Assembly (NCBI RefSeq): GCF_014646295.1
Contig: NZ_BMNE01000001.1
Span: 1,054,001-1,118,000, forward strand
Source: Nocardia rhizosphaerihabitans
GTDB taxonomy: Bacteria > Actinomycetota > Actinomycetes > Mycobacteriales > Mycobacteriaceae
Direction of reading: 5' to 3'
Length of the DNA stretch: 64,000 nt
The notes below the pieces were generated by a model that was given only the letters and a program-made list of their open reading frames with translations, was not told the origin of the DNA and did no database searches. This document shows, one piece after another, positions 12,097 to 22,107 of this stretch. Made by a program: the position numbers and the translations under genes. Position 1 is the stretch's first letter; every line of letters begins with the position of its first letter.

Positions 12097-13638
12097 TCAT
12101 TGCCGTCGGTACAGGCGTCCGTGACTGCGGAACCAGGCGATCTTCCCGTCGTCGCCGCGCACGAAGTCGGATCGGGTGCCGACCGGTGTGCCGTCCGGCC
12201 CGAGGTCGAGACCGTAGTCGGCCTTGTAGAACGCGAGTCCGAGTTGTGCGCCGCCGTTCTCATCGGGATTCGTGCTGGGGTCTGCCCCGTCGCTCATGGT
12301 GCCGTGCAGGCGGCCGTCCCTGGCGACGAAGTCGATCACGACCGATTCGAGGCTGCCCGTTTCGACGACCTGCTGGGTCGCGTAACGCCCTTCGTAGGGT
12401 GCGAGCTCGCCCGCGCCGAGGACCTGCGGCGTCGCGGGCAGGTTGCCGATCCCGGCGAAACGGCGCAGTGCCCAGTCGTCGGCGAACAGGTCGGTGAGCA
12501 GTTGCGCGCCACCCTCGGAGTTGGTGAGCGCGGTCATGGCGAAGTCGCGGCCGGGCACCAGGAAGAAGCCGGAGCGTTGCCCCGACCAGGTCCCGCCGTG
12601 CTGGACGATCGTCTCGTTCTCGGCGGAGGGCCGCAGCATCCAGGTCACGCCCATGCCGGTGAGCTCGACCTGCAGCGTCCCGCCCGCCCCCGGGTCGGAG
12701 CGCATGGCCTCGACGGCCTGCCTGCTCAGGAGGCGGAGGCCGTCGGGCGCGGTGCCGTCGCCGAGGTGAAAACGCGCGTAGCGCACTTGATCCCGGACGC
12801 TCGAGATCAACGACCCGGTGGGGTTGCAGCTGCGCGGGAATTCCCAGAACCCCGTGTCCACCACCGGTTTGCCGTCGACCACGGTATGGGAGGCGGCGAT
12901 GTTCAAGCCGATGATCTGGTCCGAGAAGAATCGGGTACGGCTCAACTCCAGGGGGTCGAGCAGCAGATTCTGCACCGCTGCCTCGTACGTCGATCCGGTG
13001 ACGACCTCGATGATCCGCCCAGCGACCACCAGTCCGGCGTTGTTGTAGGCGAATACGCTGCCCGGCGGCGTGAGCTGCGGCAAGCGGGTCATCGAGGCCA
13101 CATAGCGAGCCAGCGCGTCGTCGCCGCGTCCGAAGTCCTGCAGATCGTCGCCCAGCCAGCCGGCGGTGTGGTTCAGCAGCTGGCGCACGGTGACCTCGGC
13201 GCCGACCGCCGGATCGGCGACAGCGAAGTCCGGCAGGTAGCGGCGCACCGGCGCGTCCAGCTCCGCCGTGCCATCGTCGACCAACCGCATCATGGCGGTG
13301 CCCGTGAATGTCTTGGTGGTGGAACCGATCCGGAACACCGTGTCGGCGTCGACCGGCACCGGGTGGTCGACATTGGTGACGCCATACCCTTTGATGTATT
13401 CCTGTCCGCCTGCCAGGACGCCGACGGCCACGCCCGGTATCCCGTAGGACTGCATGCCCGCTTCGATCTTGGCGTCGAGTTCGCCGAACGCGGAGTCCTT
13501 TGCGGTCGCTTCCGGGGCGGGCGAGGGCGTCGGCGAACAGGACGGCAGCGCGAGCAGCGCCGCACCGCCGACGGCACCACCGAGCACCGAACGCCGCGAC
13601 ACCGCGGTAGCGGCGGGGCCGGGACCGGACCGGGTCAC
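12097..13638 (-). CDS. lipoprotein serine hydrolase of the beta-lactamase/PBP family
   Basis: A 513-residue exported hydrolase of the class C beta-lactamase fold (esterases, D-aminopeptidases, PBP4-like proteins). GTG 13638 overlaps the upstream gene stop as GTGA. The N-terminus VSRRSVLGGAVGG has a twin-arginine motif followed by a lipobox ending LALPSC, so a Tat-exported lipoprotein is likely. The catalytic SxxK is GSTTK, the YxN motif is in VFAYNNAGLV, and QHGGTWSGQ supplies the third box. A C-terminal lipocalin-like domain (GRYATQQVVETGS onwards) follows the hydrolase. The substrate is unknown; it is translationally coupled to a second lipoprotein hydrolase, which suggests a joint cell-envelope or peptide-processing role. 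Confidence 0.88.
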   Translation of the reverse strand: MTRSGPGPAATAVSRRSVLGGAVGGAALLALPSCSPTPSPAPEATAKDSAFGELDAKIEAGMQSYGIPGVAVGVLAGGQEYIKGYGVTNVDHPVPVDADTVFRIGSTTKTFTGTAMMRLVDDGTAELDAPVRRYLPDFAVADPAVGAEVTVRQLLNHTAGWLGDDLQDFGRGDDALARYVASMTRLPQLTPPGSVFAYNNAGLVVAGRIIEVVTGSTYEAAVQNLLLDPLELSRTRFFSDQIIGLNIAASHTVVDGKPVVDTGFWEFPRSCNPTGSLISSVRDQVRYARFHLGDGTAPDGLRLLSRQAVEAMRSDPGAGGTLQVELTGMGVTWMLRPSAENETIVQHGGTWSGQRSGFFLVPGRDFAMTALTNSEGGAQLLTDLFADDWALRRFAGIGNLPATPQVLGAGELAPYEGRYATQQVVETGSLESVVIDFVARDGRLHGTMSDGADPSTNPDENGGAQLGLAFYKADYGLDLGPDGTPVGTRSDFVRGDDGKIAWFRSHGRLYRRQ

Positions 13639-15224
13639 GGCGGCGGCGGGTTGACGGCGTACGGGGGCGGTTGTACCGCGCTGACGCAACCGGTGTCGGG
13701 CTCGAGCGGATTCTCGTAGAACGAGACCGCGATCTGGGCCGCGCAGGGATCGGTGTAGATGCCGTGTGCGACGCCCGGCACGGTCACCTCCGTGGAACGC
13801 GAAAGGTCCGCGGCGACATAGTGTCCCCATCGGGCCCCGGTCTGCCCGTCGTAGCTACCGGACAGCACCAGCGTCGGAATATCGCTTGTCGTGACGTCGC
13901 GGATGGCGTCGGGCCCTTTCGGCACCCGCCACACCGCACATACTTCGCGAAGGAACGGCAATTGCGGCGCCTGCTCGCGCACCGAATCGGGAAACGCGGG
14001 GAAGGCCTCCGCCGCCATCCGGAGTTCGTCCTCGCGGGTCTCGAACGGCACCCATTCGCTGCACCACACACTCAACGCCAGGCCCCAGCCGAACTTCCCG
14101 GCCTTGGCCGGATCCGTCCAGACCGTTGCCCAGACCTGGGCGATGCGCTCCGGCTTGCCCTCGGCCAGTTCGTAGATCGCTGCGGGAAACTCCGCGGGAA
14201 AATGGGTGGCCATCGGGACGAACCAGTTCAGCAGCGTGCCACCGTCGAGGACCACGGTGGTGTTCCTACCGTGGACGTCGACGGTGGTCGTGATCGGCTG
14301 CGCCTCGAGCTTGTTCACCATGTCGACGAACTTGTCCGCGAGGTCGGGGTAGGCAGCTTCGCACTGCGGTTGCGCCTCGCATGCCGCGGTCATGTTGTCG
14401 AAGGCTTCCCGCGCACTGGCCCAGGTCCACCCGAGGGCGGCGACCGACGGCGGCGTCACCCCATCCAGGGTCACCGACCGGATAGCCTGCGGGTCCTGAC
14501 GCATGTAGACCAGCGCGAGGTCGGTGCCGTAGGAATGCGAATAGATATTCCACCGGTCGATCTCCAGCGCCGCCCGCAACTCCGCCAGGTCGTAGCTCAT
14601 TTCCACGGTGTTGAATGCCGCCAAGTCCGCGCTATCCGAAAGTCGGTCGTAGCACGCCTTGGCCGCGTCCGCATTCTTGCTGCCGGTGCTGGGCGAGCCG
14701 AACACCAGACCTACCCGTTCGGCGTAGAACGCATCGATTTCCGGGCACGTCAGCGCCGGTTCCGCGGAGAGCGTGCCCCGGGCCGACATCAGGATCAGAT
14801 CGCGATTTCGGCCCACACCATTCGGAATCGGCGGGTCCAGGATCGCATCGTTACCCGGCCCGCCGGTGAGAAGCACGATCGGATCCGGCTCCGCCGGCTG
14901 GATTTCCGCCGGAATTCTCGCCACCGGCAATCGGACGGTGCCCTGGCCGGTGATGCGATTCGCCCGCACCTCCATGGTCCAGCACTGCGCGTCGGCCAGT
15001 TCCGGCAGATCCGGGCAGTCACGCGGCTCCAGTTTCGCCGGCGCGTGGGCCGCTGTCGTCGGCATGGTCGCAGACTGTGCGGTGTCCGGCGGCGAACTAG
15101 AGGGACCGCAGGCCGCCATCAGGACGGTCGAAGCCAGGGCGAGACAGACTGTCCACTCGCGGCGCACGGAGCGCGCCGGACGAGCGCTGACGGGGATCGA
15201 GCCAAGGATCCGCACACCACACAT
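13635..15224 (-). CDS. alpha/beta hydrolase lipoprotein (S33 peptidase-like)
   Basis: A 529-residue exported alpha/beta hydrolase resembling tripeptidyl aminopeptidases of family S33. The start MCGVRILGS at 15224 puts a signal peptide with lipobox VLMAAC near residue 40. Oxyanion-hole region VLLTGGPGN, nucleophile elbow YSHSYGTDLA, catalytic Asp in VLSGSYDGQTG and His in PGVAHGIYTDP are all present, and a Cys-rich lid (ACEAQPQCEAAYPDLADKF) is typical of this group. The C-terminus is a proline tail, PPPYAVNPPPP. The stop overlaps the following beta-lactamase-family gene. Substrate is not known; peptides or esters at the cell surface are plausible. Confidence 0.85.
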   Translation of the reverse strand: MCGVRILGSIPVSARPARSVRREWTVCLALASTVLMAACGPSSSPPDTAQSATMPTTAAHAPAKLEPRDCPDLPELADAQCWTMEVRANRITGQGTVRLPVARIPAEIQPAEPDPIVLLTGGPGNDAILDPPIPNGVGRNRDLILMSARGTLSAEPALTCPEIDAFYAERVGLVFGSPSTGSKNADAAKACYDRLSDSADLAAFNTVEMSYDLAELRAALEIDRWNIYSHSYGTDLALVYMRQDPQAIRSVTLDGVTPPSVAALGWTWASAREAFDNMTAACEAQPQCEAAYPDLADKFVDMVNKLEAQPITTTVDVHGRNTTVVLDGGTLLNWFVPMATHFPAEFPAAIYELAEGKPERIAQVWATVWTDPAKAGKFGWGLALSVWCSEWVPFETREDELRMAAEAFPAFPDSVREQAPQLPFLREVCAVWRVPKGPDAIRDVTTSDIPTLVLSGSYDGQTGARWGHYVAADLSRSTEVTVPGVAHGIYTDPCAAQIAVSFYENPLEPDTGCVSAVQPPPYAVNPPPP

Positions 15225-15316
15225 CTTCGCACCGAAGCGATCACGCCAGGCAGCCGAAACACCGGTGATCGCGGCCTGGCCGCATCCTGGAATCGGGCGG
15301 GGCTCCCGCCGTCCGC

Positions 15317-15768
15317 TCAGTCCATCAACTGGGCCGCGACGGTCGCGCCGAGTTCCCAGCACCGCTCCAGATCGGCCTTGCTCGGCGGCCCCGAGACGAC
15401 GACCGCGGCGGCTGCCCGCTGCCAGCCCAGCCCGGTGGTGATCCGCTCCACGCTCGCCTCGGCACCCTCGGTGCCCTCGTTACCGTGCAGGTAGAGGCCA
15501 TAAGGGCGGCCGCGGGTCGAGTCGAGGCACGGGTAGTAGATGGTGTCGAACGCGTGCTTGAGCGCACCGCTCATGTACCCGAGGTTGGCCGGGGTGCCGA
15601 GCAGGTAGCCGTCGGCCTCGAGCACGTCGACGGCGGTGACCGCGAGCGCGGCCCGGCGGACCACCTCCACACCCTCGATCTCGGGGTCGGTCGCCCCGGC
15701 GAGCACCGCCTCGAACATCGCCTGCGTGTGCGGCGACGGCGTGTGGTGGACGACGAGCAACCGGGCCA

Positions 15769-15769
<1 letters not shown>
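15317..15769 (-). CDS. flavodoxin-like NAD(P)H-dependent oxidoreductase
   Basis: A 150-residue single-domain flavodoxin-fold protein. The FMN phosphate loop is HHTPSPHTQAMFEAVL near the N-terminus, the second flavin loop is LLGTPANLGYMSGALKHAFD, and YLHGNEGTEGA provides the third. These match the NADPH-dependent FMN reductase/WrbA-like group. The GTG start at 15769 overlaps the stop of the preceding membrane protein by one base. In M. tuberculosis the same three-gene order occurs downstream of dapB (Rv2773c-Rv2772c-Rv2771c), which supports orthology. The physiological electron acceptor is unknown. Confidence 0.85.
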
Positions 15770-18187
<2,418 letters not shown>

Positions 18188-18322
18188 GGCGCGAACCTAC
18201 CGCGAAACGACCGTTGCGGGACCGCGGATTCGGCGCTAAATTCGTTCGCGGTGATGGTGCTCCTGTCGGCCGCCTCGTACCGTGCCCAGGGTCGGCGCCA
18301 TCACGAACCTAGGAGAAATCCC

Positions 18323-18718
18323 CTGTCAGTACAGTTCAATCACACCATTGTCGGTTGCCGCGATAATAGGGAAACCGCCGAATTCTGGGCGGACATCCTC
18401 GGGTTGGACATAGGAAAGGAGTGGGGTCCGTTCATTCCGATCCCCCTCGACAACGGCGTCACGTTCGATTTCGCTCGGGTGCCGCCGCACATTTCCGAAA
18501 TCCAGCCGCAGCATTACGCGTTCCTCGTCTCGGAGGCCGAGTTCGACGCGGCCTACGCCAAGATCCAGCGCTACAAACTGGACCATTGGGCTGATCCGCA
18601 GCAGCACGGGGTGAACGAGATCAACCACAACGACGGCGGTCGCGGAGTCTATTTCCTCGACCCCAACGGGCACTTCCTGGAGATGCTCACCGTTCCGTAC
18701 GGTGGCTGGCCCACGTAA
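18323..18718 (+). CDS. VOC (glyoxalase-fold) family protein, apparent CTG start
   Basis: A 131-residue vicinal oxygen chelate protein of the small lactoylglutathione-lyase-like group. Metal ligands expected in this fold are visible: His in VQFNHTIVGC, His in QPQHYAFLV and Glu in HFLEMLTVPY. The natural start is CTG 18323 (L/M-SVQFNHTIVG): AGGAG is seven bases upstream and homologues of this group begin at this residue. No ATG, GTG or TTG occurs nearby in frame; the next, ATG 18254, would add 23 unrelated residues and lacks a ribosome binding site. Function unknown. The gene is divergent from the alcohol dehydrogenase and ends in a strong terminator. Confidence 0.82.
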   Translation: MSVQFNHTIVGCRDNRETAEFWADILGLDIGKEWGPFIPIPLDNGVTFDFARVPPHISEIQPQHYAFLVSEAEFDAAYAKIQRYKLDHWADPQQHGVNEINHNDGGRGVYFLDPNGHFLEMLTVPYGGWPT

Positions 18719-18727
18719 GACGCCACG

Positions 18728-18764
18728 ACACCGGCCGGTCCGCAGCCCGCGGACCGGCCGGTGT
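18728..18764. terminator. bidirectional terminator after the VOC gene
   Basis: Perfect 16-base-pair inverted repeat, ACACCGGCCGGTCCGC and its complement, around a five-base loop AGCCC, followed on the plus strand by TGTCGTTATC. It separates the convergent VOC (stop 18718) and MFS (stop 18770) genes. Confidence 0.85.
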
Positions 18765-18769
18765 TGTCG

Positions 18770-19975
18770 TTATCGCGCTGTCGAGGAACGGCTTCCGCGC
18801 ACGCCGAGCAATGCGGCCAGCAGGCAGGCCACCGCGACGATCACGATGAACCAGGGGAACACCGTCGACAATCCCCAGGTGGTCGCCGCCCACCCCGCTG
18901 CCAGCGTCGGCAACGCCATCGCGGAATAGGCGAGCAGATAGTAGGCCGACATGGTCTCCCCGCGCCGGTGCGGCGGCACGACCTCCGACAGGTGACGCAG
19001 CGAACCGCCGAAACCGAGCCCGAAGGTGGCGCCGAGCACCAGCCCGGCGATCAGCACCGCGACCGGTTGCCTGGTGGCCAGAGCGGGCACCGTGGCCAGC
19101 AGCGCGGCCGCCATCCCGAGGTCGCCGATGATCGCGGCCCGCCGCGCCGGAATCCGGGTGGCGAAGAGCTGGACCATGGCGGCGGCGAACGCGGTGCTGG
19201 CCACCACGACCCCGCCGAACAGCAGATTGTGCACCCCGGTCTCGGCCGCGGCCAGCGACGGATACAGCGACAGCAGCACACCCAGCACCGACCAGGCCGC
19301 CATCACGCCGATCGCGGAGAACCAGAAATCGGCCCTGATCTCTTGCGGCACAGCCGGTTTCGCAATGGTTATGCGGCCCTTCACCCGGGCGGTGTGCGGT
19401 TCACGCAGCGCGAGCATTCCCGCGGCGACGGCCAGGCAGACCACCGCGATCACCACATACGGCGTGCGCAACGGTGAGGGCGCGTACTGCGCCAGCGCGG
19501 CCGAACCCAGCACCGCGACCGCCATGCCGACATTGAACGCCACACCGCTGAGCTGCCCGGAGCGCGCACCGCGTTCGGGCCGCAGATCGAGCAGGGCCGC
19601 GGCGCCCGCCACCACGGTGGCGCCGACCGCCGCCCCGTGCAGCGCCCTGGCCAGCAGCAGCATCGGCACCGAATCGGCGAGCAGGAACGCGACCAGCCCG
19701 AGGATCATGGTGGCGAACGCGCCGACGATCACCGGCTTGCGCCCCACCACATCCGACACCCGGCCCGAGACCAGCACCGCGCCGAGGGCGGCCACCGCGT
19801 ACACGGCGAACACCATGGTCGTGGTGAGCGGCGAGAGATGCCACTCGGTCTCGTAGATGCCGTAGAGCGGGGCGGGCGCCCCCGAGACGCCGAGCGCCAC
19901 GCCGGTCGCGGCGAGCACCAGCCCGTACGCCCAGCGCTGCCCGGATTCGACCGGCGCCATCGTTGTCGCTGCCAT
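18770..19975 (-). CDS. MFS drug/efflux transporter
   Basis: A 401-residue major facilitator with twelve predicted helices. Motif A between helices 2 and 3 is GRVSDVVGRKPVIVG; RALHGAAVGATVVAGAAAL is the helix-4 antiporter-type region; GFGGSLRHLSEVVPPHRRGE lies before the last helices. ATG 19975 is preferred because GGGGG lies six bases before it; an ATG four codons earlier lacks one. It is divergent from an ArsR-family gene and two operator-like palindromes lie between them. Substrate unknown: efflux of a small toxic compound, or possibly the nearby NRPS product, is conceivable but unproven. Confidence 0.88.
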   Translation of the reverse strand: MAATTMAPVESGQRWAYGLVLAATGVALGVSGAPAPLYGIYETEWHLSPLTTTMVFAVYAVAALGAVLVSGRVSDVVGRKPVIVGAFATMILGLVAFLLADSVPMLLLARALHGAAVGATVVAGAAALLDLRPERGARSGQLSGVAFNVGMAVAVLGSAALAQYAPSPLRTPYVVIAVVCLAVAAGMLALREPHTARVKGRITIAKPAVPQEIRADFWFSAIGVMAAWSVLGVLLSLYPSLAAAETGVHNLLFGGVVVASTAFAAAMVQLFATRIPARRAAIIGDLGMAAALLATVPALATRQPVAVLIAGLVLGATFGLGFGGSLRHLSEVVPPHRRGETMSAYYLLAYSAMALPTLAAGWAATTWGLSTVFPWFIVIVAVACLLAALLGVRGSRSSTAR

Positions 19976-19994
19976 GGCGGCCCCCATCAGGTGA

Positions 19995-20049
19995 GTTTGA
20001 TAACCATCGAACGGCTTCGACACTACGCCGAGTATGATGGCTATCAAAC
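19995..20049. promoter_or_regulatory. paired operator palindromes between the MFS and ArsR genes
   Basis: Two 18-base imperfect palindromes with consensus GTNTGAT-N4-ATCRAAC, at 19995-20012 and 20032-20049, each with one mismatch and centres 37 bases apart. They are also inverted copies of each other (13 of 14 positions in GTTTGATARCCATC). They occupy the only space for both promoters, so the ArsR-type protein most likely represses the transporter and itself here. Confidence 0.7.
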
Positions 20050-20067
20050 CCCGGAGTGAGGTAGATC

Positions 20068-20403
20068 ATGACTCAGGCTAACGGCCTCTCCGCGGCGACG
20101 ACCCTACCGGTCGCGGCGCTGCCCGCTGTCCTGGGTGCGCTGCACGATCCGGTGCGGCTGGAGATGGTGCGCCGCCTCAGCAACGCGGCCGAGCCGCTGC
20201 GCTGCGCGGCGCTCTACGACGCGATCAACAAATCCACGGCGACCCACCACTTCAAGATCCTGCGCGAGGCGGGCCTGATCGAGCGCCTGACCATCGACGG
20301 CCAGACCTACCAGCGCCTGCGCACCGCCGAAGTGAACGCCGCCGTCCCCGGCCTGCTCACCTCGATCGTCGAAGCCGCCAACCGCGCGCATCACGAGGAA
20401 TAG
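20068..20403 (+). CDS. ArsR-family transcriptional regulator
   Basis: A 111-residue winged-helix repressor. The helix-turn-helix is LRCAALYDAINKSTATHHFK followed by ILREAGLIERLTIDG (the wing). No ELCVCDL metal-binding motif is present and the only Cys is in the LRCAAL segment, so it probably senses an organic ligand rather than a metal. The gene is divergent from the MFS transporter with a shared operator region, which is the standard arrangement for a local repressor of an exporter. Confidence 0.88.
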   Translation: MTQANGLSAATTLPVAALPAVLGALHDPVRLEMVRRLSNAAEPLRCAALYDAINKSTATHHFKILREAGLIERLTIDGQTYQRLRTAEVNAAVPGLLTSIVEAANRAHHEE

Positions 20404-20585
20404 AGCGTTCGCTCAGCGATCGGTGGTCGTCGGTGGCCGGCACGATCGGTCAGATGCTGGTAGATCTCGGCCGCTGAGCAGTGGACATCGGCGTCGTCGG
20501 GCAGGAGGGCGGCCGCTTCGGCCAGCGCCGCCCGCGCCCGCGTCTCGTCGGGTTCGGGCCGGTAGGCGAGCAGCCACGCCATCAT
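20391..20585 (-). CDS. small hypothetical protein
   Basis: A 64-residue frame starting MMAWLLAYRPEPDETRARAA and ending YSS. It fills most of the gap between pepR and the ArsR gene and overlaps the end of the latter by 13 bases. Third codon positions are almost all G or C until the last few codons, as in real genes of this genome. The peptide has an Ala/Leu-rich helix (RAALAEAAALLPDDADVHCS) and a second helix, EIYQHLTDR. There is no strong ribosome binding site, so translation may depend on upstream pepR. Unrecognised. Confidence 0.4.
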   Translation of the reverse strand: MMAWLLAYRPEPDETRARAALAEAAALLPDDADVHCSAAEIYQHLTDRAGHRRPPIAERTLYSS

Positions 20586-20641
20586 TCGATCGCCGCCTGT
20601 ACCGGCACGACCTCGCCCCTCCCCTGTCGGGGTCGAAAGGA

Positions 20642-21988
20642 TCAGTGCTCCACCAGTTTTCGCACCGAGGCGGGCAGGTCGCGGGTGCGCCGGTACGGGC
20701 CAGCCACGGCCGCGCCGTAGGGCCGGGCGAGCAAGGTCCGGGCGATCGCGCTGACCTCCTCGGTGGTGACGGCGTCGATGCGGGCCAGGGTCGCCGAGAC
20801 GCTGCGATGGTTGCCGTAGCTGAGTTCGCTGCGGCCGATGCGGTTCATCCGGGAGGCGGAGTCCTCGAGCCCGAGGACCAGACCGCCGCGCAACGCGCCT
20901 TTGGCGCGCGCGCATTCGGCGTCGGTGACCCCGTTGGTCGCCACGTCGACGAGCACATCGCGCGCCAAAGTCGCCACCTGGGAGAGGTTTTCGGGCTGGC
21001 AGCCGAGGTAGACGGAGAACGCGCCGGTGTCGGCGAAGGTGTCCACGCTCGAGTACACCGAGTACGCCAGGCCGCGTTCTTCCCGGATGCGCTGGAACAG
21101 CCGGGAACTCAGGCCGCCGCCGACGATGGTGTTGAGCACCGACAGCGGCCAGCGCTGCTGTCCTTCGTGCCTGCCGAACGCGCGCACCCCGAAGACGAGA
21201 TGGGTCTGTTCGCTGTCGCGGTTGATCCGGACCAGGCTTGGCGCGACATGCGCGCGGAACTTGCCCTCGCGGCGCGGCGCCGGTTCGACCGCGGAGTCCA
21301 GGTGCGCGGCGAAGGCGCGGTGCACGAGTTCGACCGTGCGGTCGTGGTCGACATTGCCGGCCACGGCGACGACCATCCGGTCGGGCCGGTAGCGGCGCTG
21401 GTGGAATCCGCGCAGCTGCGCGGCCTGCATGCCTTCGACGGATTCGACGGTGCCGATCACGGGTCGCCCGATCGGGTGGTCGCCGAACAGGGCGGTGAGG
21501 AAGGAGTCGGCGACCAGGTCTTCGGGGTCGTCGTCGCGCATGGCGATCTCCTCGAGCACCACCTGGCGTTCGATGTCGACGTCGACGGCCCGGCACAGCC
21601 CGTTGAGCACCACGTCGGAGACGAGTTCGACCGCCAGCGGCAGGTCCTCGTCGATGACGTGGGCGTAGTAGCAGGTCTGTTCCTTGGCGGTGAACGCGTT
21701 GAGTTCGCCGCCGACGGCGTCCATCGTCTGGGCGATGTCGAGCGCCGAGCGGGTGGGTGTCGCCTTGAACAGCAGGTGTTCGAGGAAATGCGCCGCGCCG
21801 GCGACGGTGGGGCCTTCGTCGCGGGACCCCACGCCGACCCACACGCCGATGGAGGCCGAGCGCACGCCGGGGACGTGTTCGGTGACCACGCGCAGTCCGC
21901 CGGGGAGCACGGTGCGCCGCACACCACCGTCGGTGAAGACGTCGTCGGCGGTTTCGGTACTCGACTCGGTCAACTGTGGCTCTGTCAC
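20642..21988 (-). CDS. pepR: M16-family zinc protease (PepR-like)
   Basis: A 448-residue processing-peptidase-like metalloprotease. The inverted zinc motif HFLEH occurs in GAAHFLEHLLFKATP, with the downstream Glu in the AFTAKEQTCYYAHV region, and the C-terminal half carries the second, inactive M16 fold with GGGLSSRLFQRIREERGLAY. It matches Rv2782c (pepR) of M. tuberculosis, which lies directly downstream of gpsI there; here the 23-kb NRPS gene intervenes. GTG 21988 gives VTEPQLTESS. Substrates are unknown. Confidence 0.92.
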   Translation of the reverse strand: MTEPQLTESSTETADDVFTDGGVRRTVLPGGLRVVTEHVPGVRSASIGVWVGVGSRDEGPTVAGAAHFLEHLLFKATPTRSALDIAQTMDAVGGELNAFTAKEQTCYYAHVIDEDLPLAVELVSDVVLNGLCRAVDVDIERQVVLEEIAMRDDDPEDLVADSFLTALFGDHPIGRPVIGTVESVEGMQAAQLRGFHQRRYRPDRMVVAVAGNVDHDRTVELVHRAFAAHLDSAVEPAPRREGKFRAHVAPSLVRINRDSEQTHLVFGVRAFGRHEGQQRWPLSVLNTIVGGGLSSRLFQRIREERGLAYSVYSSVDTFADTGAFSVYLGCQPENLSQVATLARDVLVDVATNGVTDAECARAKGALRGGLVLGLEDSASRMNRIGRSELSYGNHRSVSATLARIDAVTTEEVSAIARTLLARPYGAAVAGPYRRTRDLPASVRKLVEH

Positions 21989-22107
21989 CCGATCCCACCG
22001 GACGGCTGTACTGACATGGGGTTCCCAACCTCTCGAAACGGGTGCTGGCGACGTGCGCGGATGCCTGGGGCGGGCAGGCAGCAGGCTCGACGGCCGGCTC
22101 CGCGATT

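Noticed and set aside
10086..12263. 725-residue kinase frame with a long N-terminal part
   Set aside because: The first 318 codons overlap the response-regulator gene in another frame; the GTGA overlap at 11306-11309 fixes the start.
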